A DNA stretch of 64,000 nt from Tuctoria greenei (GCA_036927565.1 JAYESD010000004.1:165017697-165081696); one strand, 5' to 3'; shown: positions 23,377 to 35,984, numbered from the stretch's first letter. The notes: generated by a model not told the origin, from the letters alone. Program-made: numbers and translations.

Positions 23377-24544
23377 TATCCTTTGCTCGTCCGGAGCAAA
23401 GTCAAGACTTTAGGTTGATGATCAGGAGTTGCTACTATGTTCTATTTTTTAAAAGTACCATATGCACAACAAAATACTCTACCTAGTATTGCAAAAATTG
23501 GCATGGTAAATCACCCATCTTATGTTATTATGGGGCTTATGCCATCTCCTATTCATGGGTGGTTTAAAGATAGAATAGCAAATGGAGCACACATACCCTA
23601 TAAATCAAGTTCCACTCAAATTCTGGAGAGTTCAATTAAGATTTTAAGTATCTCAATTTGATTCTCTCGAGTCTCTCATTTTTGTGTAGTGGAAATATGT
23701 CCTCACCAATGCATTATGTCTAAATTCATCCTACCTCTACATAAGGCTTGTATGTGGAGCTTGGTAGGGAATATAGTAGGCGTATTGCAACACATAATAT
23801 TGCTAACTCAAAAGAGCAAGCCTTAGGAGAAATCCAATTCAAAACAATTTGATTGAAGACTTGTGCATGTGTGATGGAATGGATTGGATGTGGATATTTT
23901 GAGATGACTCCTTTTTGAGTGAACTCTCTTATTTGCAGAGATGAAACATGGCTACTTTTCTTTTTTTCCTCATGCTTATGATTTAAGAATACATTTTATT
24001 TTTCTTTTGCTTGTAGCCATGTCTTCTACTCCCTTTTTTATGCAATGAATATTGGAGACAGTACTAAGCATGAATGATATGGAGTTTCTCTTTTTATTGT
24101 GTAATGGTGGTATGATGGGAATTTACTTACTTCTAGTGTAGAAGTATAGCATGTGCAAGTGAAGTCTTGAATTCAAAAAGTAATGAATGAAATCTCACGT
24201 AGGTCTATACTAGTTTGACAAAGCTCAATGTGAAAGCAAAGAGCATATGCATAAGGTCTTTCAATATGATGTATCAATTTTAGCCAATGAGAGCAATATG
24301 CTGTAGAGTAGTAAGTTGTAAACTAGGGACTTAGGAAGAATAAAATAGAGCAACTATTCATCATTTCATCTATGTGAATTCCAAATCATTCTTAAAGCAC
24401 ATCATTTATTTTATTGAAAGCAAATATATACTATTTTTTATTAATTTTTTTAATGCAAGGTGGATGATGGGTAAATGGAAAATAAATATGCAAGGGGTTG
24501 ATACAATTTACCTCAAGTGGGGGTCCTCCCCCAAGCTTGTTCTT
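23377..24544 (-). mobile_element. 3' non-coding region of the Athila-like element
   Basis: About 1.2 kb between the second ORF and the polypurine tract. It corresponds to 1-1215 on the plus strand. No supported coding sequence; short ORFs on both strands are chance. Confidence 0.6.
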
Positions 24545-26081
24545 CACTCACCTCCGTGATGAGGGTTGAACCCTTGATGACGGATGTATGCCGCAAGATC
24601 GGCTTGTTGTTGTTGTAGCATGGAGTTGAACTTGGTGAAGTGAGCGTCCATGTGTTGTTGCTAGTCTTGGGTACCTTAGACATGCCCTTGGAGAGCATTG
24701 AAGATGTCACCCGTCCTCACTTCAAGCTCCTCCATACATCTAGAGAGGTCCATCATTCCTCGGCCATAGTCACAATGACTTCTTGCCGAAGTGGAATGAC
24801 ATCTTCTCATAGATGTTGGAGGCAAGATGCTAGAGCTTGAAGTGGATAGAGGTGTCTCCAATGGAGCCCCTAGCTATCCATGCAAAGACGGACCTTCGGT
24901 CTCATATGATGGAGGTTGAGTCGATCCGGTTGCATCACCCGTTGGGTTCTCTTCCTCTTCGTACTCATGGACCATGGAGGTTGCCAGAGGCATGTCCGCT
25001 CTCCTTGTACGGCTTCTAGTTACTTTGCCAGAGGCATTACTTCTTCCGACTTCTTCGATGGGATGTACATCAATGGTTAGCCTCCGGCTTTGTACAAATG
25101 ATAATTCGTGTTAGGTAACCAAATTTCATTGACAAAGCCAGGATAATAAAATATCAAAGAGCCATCTTGATCATGCTTAAGGGTATGTCCTTGCACTAAA
25201 TAATCTTCATCAATTAATTCTCTTTCATTTTCAATGTACTCAAATGAAGAATATTCTAGTGCTCCTACCCTAGTAGCAATATGGGTAATCAATGAAGTTC
25301 ATTCAATTGTCCTTGTCCTTGGAATATAATCTAACCATTGCGTCATCATGGCAATACCTGGAGCAACTTTTATCTTTTTAATCATGGCAAATAAAATTTT
25401 TCAGCTCATTATCACGCATTATCCATACATCTCTTCTAGGGAACATAGTCATAGCCACCCATCTATGCATGAAGCGTAAAGTAGGATTTTGCAAGTGGCT
25501 ATTCCTAGGTGCACTACATCTGACCTCACCAGTTAAATCTTGCAAAAACTTTGTTTGTTAAACTTAGTCAAAGTGTCTAAATCTAGCAAACAACGTTTAT
25601 GGAAGCCTAGGATTTCACTTAATTCTTTCCATAGGATGTTATATTGTTTTTGAAATAATCTAATAGTAATACCATCAAATCCTATCTTGAGTGTGCAAAG
25701 GAATTGTATGTAGAGAAGGCGTGAACCTTTCCCCTCTATGTGAGCAAATTTTTCCCATCCTATTGTATGCCAAATGGAAAAGAATTCGGAATCCATACCT
25801 ATTTTGGAGATCATATCCGAATCATAAGCTTTCGTATGAGAAAACTCACGATCTTGGAGGAGCTTGCGTGCTTGATCTTCAACATCACTATGGATGTCGA
25901 GCTCGTCGTCGTGAAGAAGTTGATGTGGGTTGCTCCTCTCAACCACGGGAGTGTCCTCTCCTACACTCCTCCCCTGTGAACTTGGTGTAGCAACGGAAGA
26001 GGGGCGTGCACTTGAGTCTCCACCATGGATTGAGCTTCCAACCTCCTTCCTCTTTCCAAACAACCTTTTCATTCCTTTCAT
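24545..26081 (-). pseudogene. ATHILA ORF-1-like second ORF
   Basis: Starts best at the minus-strand ATG 26079-26081 (MKGMKRLFGKRKEVGSS); an open frame extends upstream to 26333 but that part looks like leader. The core has the pattern of the ATHILA ORF-1 family (Pfam PF03078, from memory): REFSHTKAYDSDMISKIGMD, then FFSIWHTIGWEKFAHIEGKG, SRLLYIQFLCTLKIGFDGIT and LWKELSEILGFHKRC. After stops near 25533 it resumes at 25292 with TSLITHIATRVG and DEDYLVQGHTLKHDQDGSLI, and ends with a glutamine-rich coiled tail (MLQQQQADLAAYIRHQGFNP, about 24560-24630). The function of this family is unknown. It lies downstream of protease in place of reverse transcriptase, as in other non-autonomous grass Athila elements. 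Broken by at least two stops or frameshifts. Confidence 0.75.
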
Positions 26082-26739
26082 GGCCACAACAAGCAAGAAC
26101 ACAACAAGGCAAAAACTCGAAAGATGTGATGTTAGTGAAAACGAAACCTTGGCGAATTTTCCCTTGATGAACTTGAGAGCAAATTGCAAATGCAAACAAA
26201 AGAAAATATTTTTTGAGTTGGATTTTGAGCAAGAGTGCTTCAATGAATAGCAAGAAAAACATTTTGAGAAAGAGTGACTTTGGGGATTTAAGAAATGAGG
26301 TAAAGTGTGAAGAGAAGTGCTCCTTACAGCCACCTTTTACAGTGTGCAATCCCCATTAGTCACTAGGGAACCAAATGTAGCCGTTGGAGGAGAGAGAGCC
26401 AAATTGGCTATTATCCCTAGTCGGTTGAACAAGGGGGGTCGGGCGACCTGACAGGTGCCCCCCCCCCCTATTCTCCCTTTTGGCAGGTGGCTCCCCAAAG
26501 CCTATGAAAATAGCGCGTTGGTGAAATACCACTTTTGTAGCTCAGAAAATTGTTTTCCAAAGAAAAACTTATTTTTCAAAACCCAACAATTTTCTTTTTG
26601 TGAAAAATAATGAAATAAAAATGATAGTTGAAAATATAAGATTCTCAACTTACTAGGAAAACCAAATATGTAGTGGGGAAAAATCAAACTAAATGGGGGA
26701 AACCCAAATAAAAAAACAAAGAAAAGGATAATTACCAAT

Positions 26740-27383
26740 TTAACAAATTGGCTTGGTCTCACCACCGTCCGATGAGATGGACATTTCTCCTTCTTCATTT
26801 CTTGACATCCGGGCTCGGAGGGATGGGCTAGGACGGGTTGTCTTGCTTCTTCCGCCATTCCTTCTTTGGTGGCTTGGTGGATTTGGGCCTTTGAGGAGGC
26901 CCGGACTTCTCCGTCTTCTTGGGGTGTCGACATGGATGACACGACAGGTTTTCTGCATAAATCAAATTCCTCATGAATGCAATGAACGGGTCCACCTTTG
27001 GAGGTGTGATTTTGACCTCTTGAATGTGCTTAACATTCGGCCCATACTTGATACGGATCATGGAGCATTGCTCCAACTTTGGGCGAAAGTGAAACTTCTC
27101 CTCCTTGCCATTGATATGGAAGTAAATTTCTCCCGGTCCCACATCTATGCGAGCCTTCGCGGTGCTTAGGAACAGACGCCCAAGAATGAGCGGCGTATCC
27201 TTCTCGATCTCTATGTTGAGCAGCACGATATCCACGGGTATGAAGCAGTTCCAGATATTCACCGGGACATTTTCAGCAATACCCACCAGATAAGGGACTG
27301 AGGAATCAACCAGTTGAAGCTGCATTGGTGTTGGAGTAAGATCCGTGAGGTTCAGCTGGTCAAAACCACCTTGTGCATCACAT
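26740..27383 (-). pseudogene. Athila-type retropepsin (protease) domain
   Basis: The open frame 26828-27325 reads MQLQLVDSSVPYLVGIAENV, then DTPLILGRLFLSTAKARIDV and GEIYFHINGKEEKFHFRPK. This is the distal half of the Athila-type aspartic protease (the LILGRPFLxTAxAxIDV segment is diagnostic). The N-terminal part with the catalytic aspartate should lie just upstream around 27330-27400 but is disrupted; I cannot read a D-S/T/G-A active site. The C-terminal tail is lysine/proline rich and non-conserved. In the family it would cleave gag; here it is defective or at least lacks a visible active site. Confidence 0.75.
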
Positions 27384-28836
27384 TCACACTAGGTCCAAGG
27401 TCACAAAGGGCCTTGTCAAAGTGGTGTGCCTAATTGAGCATGAGATTTTAGAACATCCAGGGTCCTTCAACCAGTTGCCTCCTTGTAGATAAGTCATGTT
27501 GGCACTTTCCACGGGAGGATCGGGCTGTCCTGGCATCTTGCCATTCTCCATTGGAGGAACAGCAGCCGCTAGTTGACCCAATTGAGTCTCCATCATCTTG
27601 TTGAAACTCAATTGATTCTTGAAGGCTGAGGATATTCCTTCAATCTTGGCATTAATGTTTTCTAGGGTCTTATCATTGGCCGACAGCTTCTTGGATATAG
27701 CCTCATTGATCTTCAGCTGGCTAATGGCAAGTTCTCTCAAGTTGGTTTGATTTCCATTGTTGCCATTGTTGTTGTACTCTCCTTGAAAGAATGGGCTTGG
27801 TTGGCCCCACCCTTGACCTCCTGGATGATAGCCATTGTTGTTTCCATTGTTGGCCATGTATAAGGCATCCTCACGAGTTTCTGGGCAGTCATTGCCCAAA
27901 TGGCCCGTGTTGCCATAGACCTCACAAGTGATGTGGGAGCTTAAGGCATAGGCATTGTCGCATACTTCACCATTGCCTTGTCCATCAATTTTGTTCATAA
28001 GGAGGTCCAATTTGGCAGCGATCATGTCCACCTCCTTCAAGGTGCGCATGCCTCACTGGCGGGTATGGAGACGCCCATCGCTCCAACCCATGTTTGACAC
28101 CATCTTTTCAATCAAATCTTTGGCTTTGGGCACCGTCAATGAGAAGAAGGCACCTCAAGCAGCAGCATCAACAAGGTCACAAGTGGAAGGGATCGGCCCA
28201 TTGTAGAAGTTTTTGATTATGAGCCAATCATCCATCCAATGGTGGGGACAGGCTAGGATATACTCCTGAAACCTTTCCCAAGCCTCGAGAATAGTTTCCT
28301 TGGCATCTTGTTGGAAGCTGGAATTCTTCCATGTAGGGCATTGGTTTTGCCCAACAGGAAAACCTTGGCGGTGCCGTAGAACTCTTCTCCAAAGTGTCTA
28401 CATCACTTCCATTCGCTTAGAACAACTGTTTTTCTCTCCAAGAAGAGAGAACGGGAACAACCTAAGATGGACATCATCAGGAGATACGTCCTTTATCTTA
28501 AAAGTCCTGCAGATCTCAATGAACTAGTGTAGGTGAGCACTTGCATCTTGGTTAGCCTTCGCACAATACATTGGCTTGCACCGTAGTTATAAGGCTAGTC
28601 TTCATTTCGATGTTTACGTCTCTTGTGTTAACAGTAGGCCGAACAAGCACATTGTTAGCAGAGGGAACCGAAAACTCATGAAGGGTCTTTTGGGCCATTT
28701 GTGTTTTGGTTGTTGGTGTGGTTGTGCTAGCTTGCTTTGCCGCTCGAAGCTTTTGAGGAGTAACAACACGAGGTCGATCTCTGAGAAGGGATTTAGGATC
28801 TAAAACAAGGTTTTCCAGCAAGCGGAAACCAGACAT
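27384..28836 (-). pseudogene. Athila-type gag
   Basis: N-terminal frame 28552-28836 includes MAQKTLHEFSVPSANNVLV and MKTSLITTVQANVLCEG, the conserved start of Athila-type gag. The middle (28050-28550) has stops and shifts. The C-terminal frame 27384-28049 begins MRTLKEVDMIAAKLDLLMNK, has a zinc-knuckle region CEVYGNTGHLGNDCPE in which the second cysteine of C-x2-C-x4-H-x4-C is a tyrosine, then an Asn/Gly linker, NDKTLENINAKIEGISSA and NKMMETQLGQLAAAVPP. The order fits nucleocapsid followed by a coiled segment. It would package element RNA; the damaged knuckle and stops make this copy non-functional. Confidence 0.8.
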
Positions 28837-28943
28837 ACACTACCCTGTTTTCACATAAAATGCGAAAACAAAGAAGGGTCATCATACTAAAACCTACCAG
28901 GGTCTTATCCTATTCACTCAATCGTGTAATACTTTGGCTGCCT

Positions 28944-28961
28944 TCCTCGGCAACAGCGCCA
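28944..28961 (-). other. Primer-binding site, tRNA-Asp type
   Basis: Minus strand TGGCGCTGTTGCCGAGGA, eight bases (AGCATTTC) after the 5' LTR end. It resembles TGGCGCCGTTGCCGGGGA, the tRNA-Asp-type site used by Athila and Tat elements. A second, older-looking copy (TGGCACCAGTGCTAGGG) lies inside the LTR at 29003-29019. Confidence 0.75.
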
Positions 28962-28969
28962 GAAATGCT

Positions 28970-31132
28970 TGTTGATATTTCCTACGCACTACTAACAATT
29001 CATCCCTAGCACTGGTGCCATAAATGCTTGTTGGTAGGTTTTAATTCTTAGATGAACGTCCGCAAGCGCTCGGAAATTATCGATGTAGCATTTCCCCTTT
29101 TAAGGAGTATTCCCAAAGGGTGTCATTTATATTTTCCCAAAGGAAGGCTAGATGGAAGTAAAACAATCATAAAGTGGAAAGGCTAGGTTCGCCTAGGTAG
29201 GGTTCTAGCAAGGATGGATAAAGGGTAACTGAGGTAGTGTGACACACACAAGAGCATTCTATCCTAAGGGGATAAAGGAGGTAATAGAGGGACTAGGCTA
29301 AGAGTTAGTTAGATACTCCTACTATGCTTCTAATGTACATATACATAGCCTAAGTTAGTTACTAATGATCATGTTAATTATGAATTCTCATGCTAAGTGG
29401 ATTAACACATCGGTCACGAGTTTACCCCCAGCAACACTAGGCGACTCCCGCCAAGAGCCTGTGTCATAGCCGAACGTGGAGGATTACAAAGGACAGATAG
29501 TGTTGTCACCACCTACTACCTACCTCTTCAAACCGCGGGTCTACAAGACCTTCAACGCTACTCTCTATCCTAGCACCATGCTAGCCTATCAAGTAATTAC
29601 CTTAAGAGCTTAGGAACAAGCCATCCCAAGGCAATGAACTAAATCATCGTTGAACCAATGTTAATTCATAGCATAAGTGATTCATATTAACATAGTCGTG
29701 TAATAGCTAATTAAACTATAGTAGAGGTTTATAGTGTTTATGATAATGTAATGTGCATGGTATATCACAATCATACATACTATTCCTACCACATACATCG
29801 AATCCACAATCAAACAAGAAACGCTTCATCCAAGTATATGAACAATAGTAGACTAAAGATATCATCTTTATTATGAATAAAGTCACAAATACAAATAGGA
29901 ATATGGGAGACATACCTTTCCCAATTGGGAAGAGACTCTTTCTACTCCTCTCCTACTTGGACTATGGACTAGAGACTCTCCTCTCTACAGCCTATACTCC
30001 TCTAAACCTATGGAGAGTAGTGAATACAATAGATGAACACTCAAGTGGTGTGTGCTAAAGTGAGGGGTCCTATTTATAGCTTGGAGAAGGGTCGATTCCC
30101 GCCTCCAAAAGCACGGGAATCAGTCACTCATGACCTCTTTAAGCCGGGAGGAGCCTACACGTGGAGTTTGATCGAGAAAGGTGTCAGGACCTTGTCTGCC
30201 AACTAGGGGAGTCGGCCGATCTGGTCTTGGCCCCTTTTGCATTGTGCTTCCTCCAGATGACTGACAGGTGGGACCCATTGACTGATATTGGTGCTACACC
30301 GTTGGATGGCCTCGGATGCTTCTGTTTGTGGGCCATTTCATCCATGGGGTGCCACGAGGCGTCGCCTGATTGTAGGGCTGTCAACGAGTCGAACTCGGGC
30401 GAGCTTGTCTTCGTAAGTTTGAGTTTGATAAAAAATCGAGTCAATCTCGAGTCGAGCCCAGAATTCGTTCGATCTTACAATCAGGCTCAAGCTTGGCTCG
30501 TTTAGAATTCGAGCCGAGCTTCAATCGAGCCTAGAACGAATCGAACACGAGCGAGTTACGATCCAAAACTTTATTAACAGTCCTCTAATTATCATTTTCA
30601 TGTAGATACAATAAAACCTACTGAACTTTTGTTCACAACTAATGGAGTAAGAAGGTGAACGATGTCGCACATCATTTGTTGCTAGCATATATAAAAAATA
30701 TATATTATAAAATGTTTTTAATAAAATTATATAATTTAGTTAGTCATACATATCATATATGACAACAATAAACGAGCTTATTCGAGCTTTTCGAGCTTGA
30801 GCTCATCGAGCTTGCGAGCTTGTACGCAAGCTCAAGCTTGGCTCGTTTAGAATTCGAGCCGAGCTTGAATTGAACTTAAAACAAATCGAACACGAGCGAG
30901 TTACGATCTTCGAGCTTTATTGACAGCCCTACCTGATTGGTTGGAATGATATTTTATAGGATCCATCACCTTGTTTCACTTCATTTATGCATAGAATAGC
31001 TGCATGCACTACTTTCTCCAAGGACAAGTAGAAATATGTTAAATAGAAAGGTGATGTGTGCAATAAATGACAATTCCTTCACATAATTGAGTTATATTGA
31101 CTGGTGAAATTGGTGTATAACAGCCATCAACA
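28970..31132 (-). repeat. 5' LTR (right) of the Athila-like element
   Basis: 2163 bp, plus-strand TGTTGATATTTCC to GCCATCAACA. Subtracting the hAT element and one target copy leaves 1596 bp, against 1599 for the sister LTR. Contains CTATTTATAGC near 30069. Carries the same 59-bp terminal extension (28970-29028) as the 3' LTR. Confidence 0.85.
30373..30931. mobile_element. hAT-type non-autonomous DNA element, 559 bp
   Basis: Perfect 12-bp terminal inverted repeats TAGGGCTGTCAA / TTGACAGCCCTA and a perfect 8-bp target duplication CCTGATTG (30365-30372 and 30932-30939). Eight-base duplications and a (C/T)AGGG start are typical of the hAT superfamily. Long subterminal regions rich in CGAGC/GCTCG (for example GAGCTTGAGCTCATCGAGC near 30800) repeat in both halves. 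No transposase is encoded. The empty site is preserved at the same place in the left LTR (about 23159). Confidence 0.9.
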
Positions 31133-31412
31133 ATCCACGATTGTGTCCATGACCAGGGGAACACACGAGCTATGGAACGTGGTTGGGATGGTTCGACCGG
31201 TTGAACGTGACCATCGTTTCCGATCGTCGGAGGAAGGTCGGGACATCCAGTGCAACGATGTTGACCTCCATGGCAATTTGCTTCTGCTGATGATGACTTT
31301 TGTATGCGTGACCGCCCTCGAAAATCATGAGACAACCTTCTTGTGTGGGGAAGGCCAACTCTTCGAGCTCGAGGCTCGTGTTGACAGGCCTCTTCACCTT
31401 GTTCTTGAGGCG
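31133..31412 (-). pseudogene. Tat-type gag-protease junction fragment
   Basis: Minus-strand frame 31170-31397 gives LAFPTQEGCLMIFEGGHAYK, then EVNIVALDVPTFLRRSETMV and TFNRSNHPNHVP; a further frame reads CVPLVMDTIVD at the Athila boundary. These follow in order the family motifs (GCLMIFGGxxAY, FLRWSExxITFDRxDHPDxVP, PLVVDPIV) that lead into the protease active site located at 21440-21763. Left edge is the Athila insertion, right edge the Tekay LTR. Confidence 0.8.
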
Positions 31413-34400
31413 TGTAAAAGCCCTAAATTACAAAGGCAAAGTTCAGATGGGAGATATTGAAATTTGGAGGGTAAAAAGAAATTTAACTAGAATCTGAAAA
31501 ATTCAAACCAATTTAAACCTCGATTGTGAGAATTCAAAAATTCAAATTAACTCATGTTCAAACTTTGCCAAGATAAAAATCTGAGTTCACCATTTAATTG
31601 CAAATATTCCATATACCACCCCTGCAAATTTTCATAATATTTGGAGCACTAATTGTACTTAATTCAATGGGTACATTGAATTCTAGTCAAATTCAAATTT
31701 GAAATTGAATTTCACATGAAACATACACGAAATTTAAATCCAATTTCAGAATCAGATCCTAAATATTTGTTTGAGTCTATCTACCAAGTTTCATGAATTT
31801 TGGACACAAGTTGGTAGGATATTTCTTTGTACAGGGAAGGTTTGACTGAAGGGGCTGTAGGACCCACTTGTCATACAGAGATGGAGCTAAGCTTAACGTG
31901 TTTCACTTCTCTGCTTCTCCCATGGCGACACCACTCTATTTGCATGTGCCACCTCCTCTCAACAGCCTGTCCACAGCTGCCCTTGCCTTTATAAACCGAG
32001 CTGGGTGCCATTTCTTCATGCTTCTCCCTCTGGTCGGCATTTCTTCCCTGTTCTTCGTCCGCCCGCCCTGACAGCACCACCTCGCCGTCGTTCAAGCTTG
32101 CCGGCCAAAAGAAGCAGTGTTGCAAACCTGCTCCAAGAAGAGAAATGTAACCCAACTAATTGCTCTATCATCTCCACCATTTGTTCTATCGTTTTGCTCA
32201 GTGTGTTGCCCGTATTTTGAAGTTCCGCGGACCACCGGTGGACTCCCTGTCCTGCCACCTCTGCTCCCTCGACACCCCGGCAATAAAAGTGTCTTCGCGC
32301 TTCGATCCTTTGAGGAAAAAGGTTCGCAACAACGCCTAGTTCATGCTTGCAAAGTTTCAGCTTTTGTCATAGCTTGTAGCTCGGGTTTTCCTCAAAGAAC
32401 AGACGCTTAGTTATTTTGCCCGCCTTGGTTCTTCACCCAAATTCGGTTTACACGTGCAATAATTATTCGAAATGCTTAAAAAGTAGATTCTAAACATTCT
32501 CGTGCACACCCTAGCCAAAAACGCCCAAAAGTTATCGACCATACGCATAGAAATCGAAGTTCTCACGGCTGCCGGTTGAAAAGCCGCATGTCGACGTCAA
32601 ACTTGTATATGCAGCCATTTTCACCTCGATAGGAGTTCATTTTGGTCATCCTCGTGATCCCAGGATGCTCTCCGATCAATTTCCGAGTGGTTTTAGACCT
32701 TGCCGAGGCGATTTCGTGTTGACCAAAACCCTAATCGCCGCCGCCACCGTTGCGCAAGCTTTTCTGGCCATCCATCGCCGTCGGGAGGATCACCATCGAG
32801 TTCCTCGCCTGATTTTAGGTGGGGGCAGTGAGAGTGGAGCGCCGCCATGCCCTGGAGCGATCTGCGGTGAGGGGCCGCCGTCAGGCACCGCCCGAGGGCC
32901 GCCGGCGCGAGGTTGAAGACGACTCGGGGTGGGCCCCAATCGTCAGTCTAACCAACGCGCGCCGGATCTGGTGCGGAAAAGGATCCCATGTGGCTACATC
33001 CCTGAACCCTGTGGCCCGGTGTTGCTTAATTCTGATTGGCCGAATTTAAATCCTGTGGGCCCAGCCATTATTCAAACCTTTTTCCAATAGAAATTTAAAT
33101 TCCATATTTAGTTCCCACTTCAAAAACCCATATCTCCTAGTAGAGTTGTCCAAAAATTCCCAAATAAATTTTGTTAGAACCACCATGAAGAATACTGTCC
33201 AGTGGAGCACTTGTAATTGTATGAAAGTCCATAGAAATTTCTCCATAATTCAAATAAGAAAAAGCTTATAGAATTGAGTACTATAGTTCTGCTCTTTGGA
33301 AAATTTCCAAATTCTTCCAGAACTTTCATACGAATATCCTTGAACTCCAGTAAACCTCCAAGGGTCATTACACTTAATTTACATGGTCAAATCACCTGTG
33401 TATTCTCTATCTACATAAAAATAGTCAAATTCATTTATAATATGTACAGAAACTTGTGCAAACTTCTAAATTGAATATCTCTCAGTATAAAGCTTCAAAA
33501 TTTGTCAAACAAAGTTTGTTGGTTTTATATTTATTCACACTAACCATAACTACAACCCAATCTTCATGAAAACCCCTAGTTTTTGCTGTAGAGACCTTCA
33601 AAGCAAAATAATGTTTAATTTTTATCTGATGATTCACTTCATCGAAAAATCTGACATTCTGCCAAAATGTTATTTAGTAAGTTTCTGAATTCCTGTAAAA
33701 ATTTCAGCTTCATTGTACTTTATTAGACTGGTTCAATCTGAAGATTTTCCCTAACTAGTCACATAATGCCCAAAAACAACAGAAACAATTCACTAAAATA
33801 TCCTCACTTGTAAATTCAATATCTCACAATATAATGATTAGAAAATTATGAAACAAATTATCATTGAACCAATGAGACACCCTATGTATGATACAACCAT
33901 TGGTAGCCATGATAGACCACCAGAGTTACAATGAAAATTCAAAGAAGGCTAAACACTTAATAAATTTTGTAGACAAATATATTCAATTGATGTACCTGAA
34001 ACTTAACTGGTTATTCCTACATGACCATGTGAACTCCCTGTAATTTTCCCAGGCTCAGGGAATCTGTTGAATCTGTATAAATTGAGACCACATCCCTATA
34101 TATAAAACCATATCTATTTCACCTTATATGTCCATTGCCTAAATTCATCTTGTTTCCTTTCTGTTGCTGTCCAGTCTAGCAACAGAACTTCAAGTCCTAA
34201 CTAATATAAATCCTTCTTGAGTTATAATCAACTTCAATTGCTATGTTAATAAATTGCAATCTCATATTTACATATCATTTCGATAGTGTTCGCGACGAAG
34301 GTGGCCAACAAGAAGCACAACCTGGAGGAGTGGCATTCTCTATTGGATCTACTGTGGCATGATTTTCTCAGCGAAGAATACTAACTAATCATCGCTAACT

Positions 34401-35981
34401 TTTATTCCAAGCGAAAGGCAAGCCCCGGTTTGCATTTAAGTGCCTTTTTAAAGTTTTGCTTTTATACACACTGTATTGAATAGACTTGATATGTGCATTA
34501 GGTCGATGTTGATTGAATACCCCACATGCATGATGAAATAATCCTTGGAGGGGATGGGTAGAATAAGACTCCCTCGAGTTATATTGCTATGCTTAATGTT
34601 TTGTTAGAAGATCGGTAGAAGTCGAGTATGTTGGATACTACTCGCGAGATTGGTCACATTTTATTGATCGCAAGTCAAGTAGTTGAATTATACTTGCGAG
34701 AGAAGTTGAGTGAGGGAAACCTACTCGCGAGTTGTTACCATAACATTAAGTCTATTATATGAGACGTGGACGGGGATTTGTGTAGGTTGGTCTGCCCACA
34801 TCGTTCCTCGGTCGGTTATGGCGAGGCACGTGTTGGGGAGATGGATTGGTAGCCCCGTCTGTGTTGGTTAAGGCCTATCTCGTGCTTGGCCCTGTTGGAC
34901 AAGTTTGAACGGTACCGGGTGCATACTGGTTATATGGAACCCAGGAAACCGATGTACCTTGAGGATCCTATGTTGGAACCTTTTCAATCGGCTTAAGCTG
35001 TCGGCTGTTAGTACACTGGGAGGTAACTCACTCATGAACATCTCACGGCGGAGGTGCACCTTGAGGGGAGCTCACTGTTCGGGTCGATCGAACTGTTTCG
35101 ATGTGGTTGAATTTGAGGAAAGGTGGATGTGTGCGACATCAGTGGAGTGTGCCGATGCAACTCCGAGTATGGGCATACGTGTCCTGCAATCCGGGTGTTT
35201 TTGATTCGAATCACCATCGCTCGCGGTGATGGATTGAGCATACTTAGACACTGAGTCTTGACATAGTAAGAAAGAGAAATGAAAAGATTATGAATATGCT
35301 ACTATGAATAATTCTTTGTATTGAAATCTTGGCTGCTATAGAGATAGCATAATCAAATTTACAATTTCCAAACATTTAACTTGGATAAGGCTTATGCAAC
35401 CTTGAGTAGGTATCATCGTGGATGAAGCGTTTCTTGTTTGATTGTGGAATTCACTATGATGCTATGCCCATGGATCGCGTATGCTACTTTAAAACTGACC
35501 ACTAAGGATTTACTTTCGGCGAGTCCATTCCTGCAAATTAAGCTTCCCATTCTTTAAAGTGTCCATCATATAGAGTTTCATGTTTACGTGAGACGGTTAA
35601 GTCTTGTTGAGCCTTGTGCTCACGGTTGCTATATTGTGGTTTTTGCAGGTATTATTAACTTATTCTTATGTTATGGTTGTCCGTGAGACCTCGAGCTTGC
35701 CGAGAGGTATCTCTCACAGAAACCTTGCCGCTGCTTTTTGTTTCGTGTTGCTAGTGAGAAGCGTCCGCGGGCATGGACAGCTTCTCTTGTGCATAGCTAG
35801 TTGAGAGTATGCGTATGTATATTCCGCTGTGTTGTATATTATGTTGTAAAATGGAATCATCTTGTGAAATAAAATATTTGTGTTAATTATTTTGTAAGGT
35901 TTTTCTTGTGTGCTGTTGGGTGCCGCATTGCACGACACCACCAAATGCGATCCCTGGAATGTGCTGACTTTGGTCCACACA
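31413..35981 (+). repeat. 5' LTR of the Tekay-type element
   Basis: 4569 bp, TGTAAAAGCCCTAAATTAC to GGTCCACACA. A TATA-like TTTATAAA at 31988-31995 followed by a GC-rich, proline/alanine-codon-like leader (32000-32960) marks the probable promoter and R region; AATAAAATATTTGTG near 35868 could serve as poly(A) signal. ORFs within it (31868-32410, 32665-32916, 34905-35204, 35604-35804 and others) recur in the 3' LTR with differences and are not supported as genes. Confidence 0.9.
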
Positions 35982-35984
35982 GCT

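Larger units (their letters stand above)
21764..31132 (-). mobile_element. Non-autonomous Athila-like LTR element with gag-protease and ATHILA ORF
   Basis: Minus-strand order: 5' LTR (28970-31132, enlarged by a hAT insertion), tRNA-Asp-type primer-binding site, gag, protease, second ORF of the ATHILA ORF-1 type, polypurine tract, 3' LTR (21764-23362). No reverse transcriptase or integrase is present between or after them. It interrupts the Tat protease: flanks are GTCCT (21759-21763) and ATCCA (31133-31137), a poor 3-of-5 duplication, but the host protein motifs resume exactly. LTRs are close to 1.6 kb each without the hAT element and differ by scattered changes. Confidence 0.85.

Noticed and set aside
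32000..32950. Several overlapping 70-100 residue ORFs, proline/arginine rich
   Set aside because: Counterparts are found at 43050-43950 in the other LTR of the same element with frame-changing differences, so they are LTR leader and not protein-coding.
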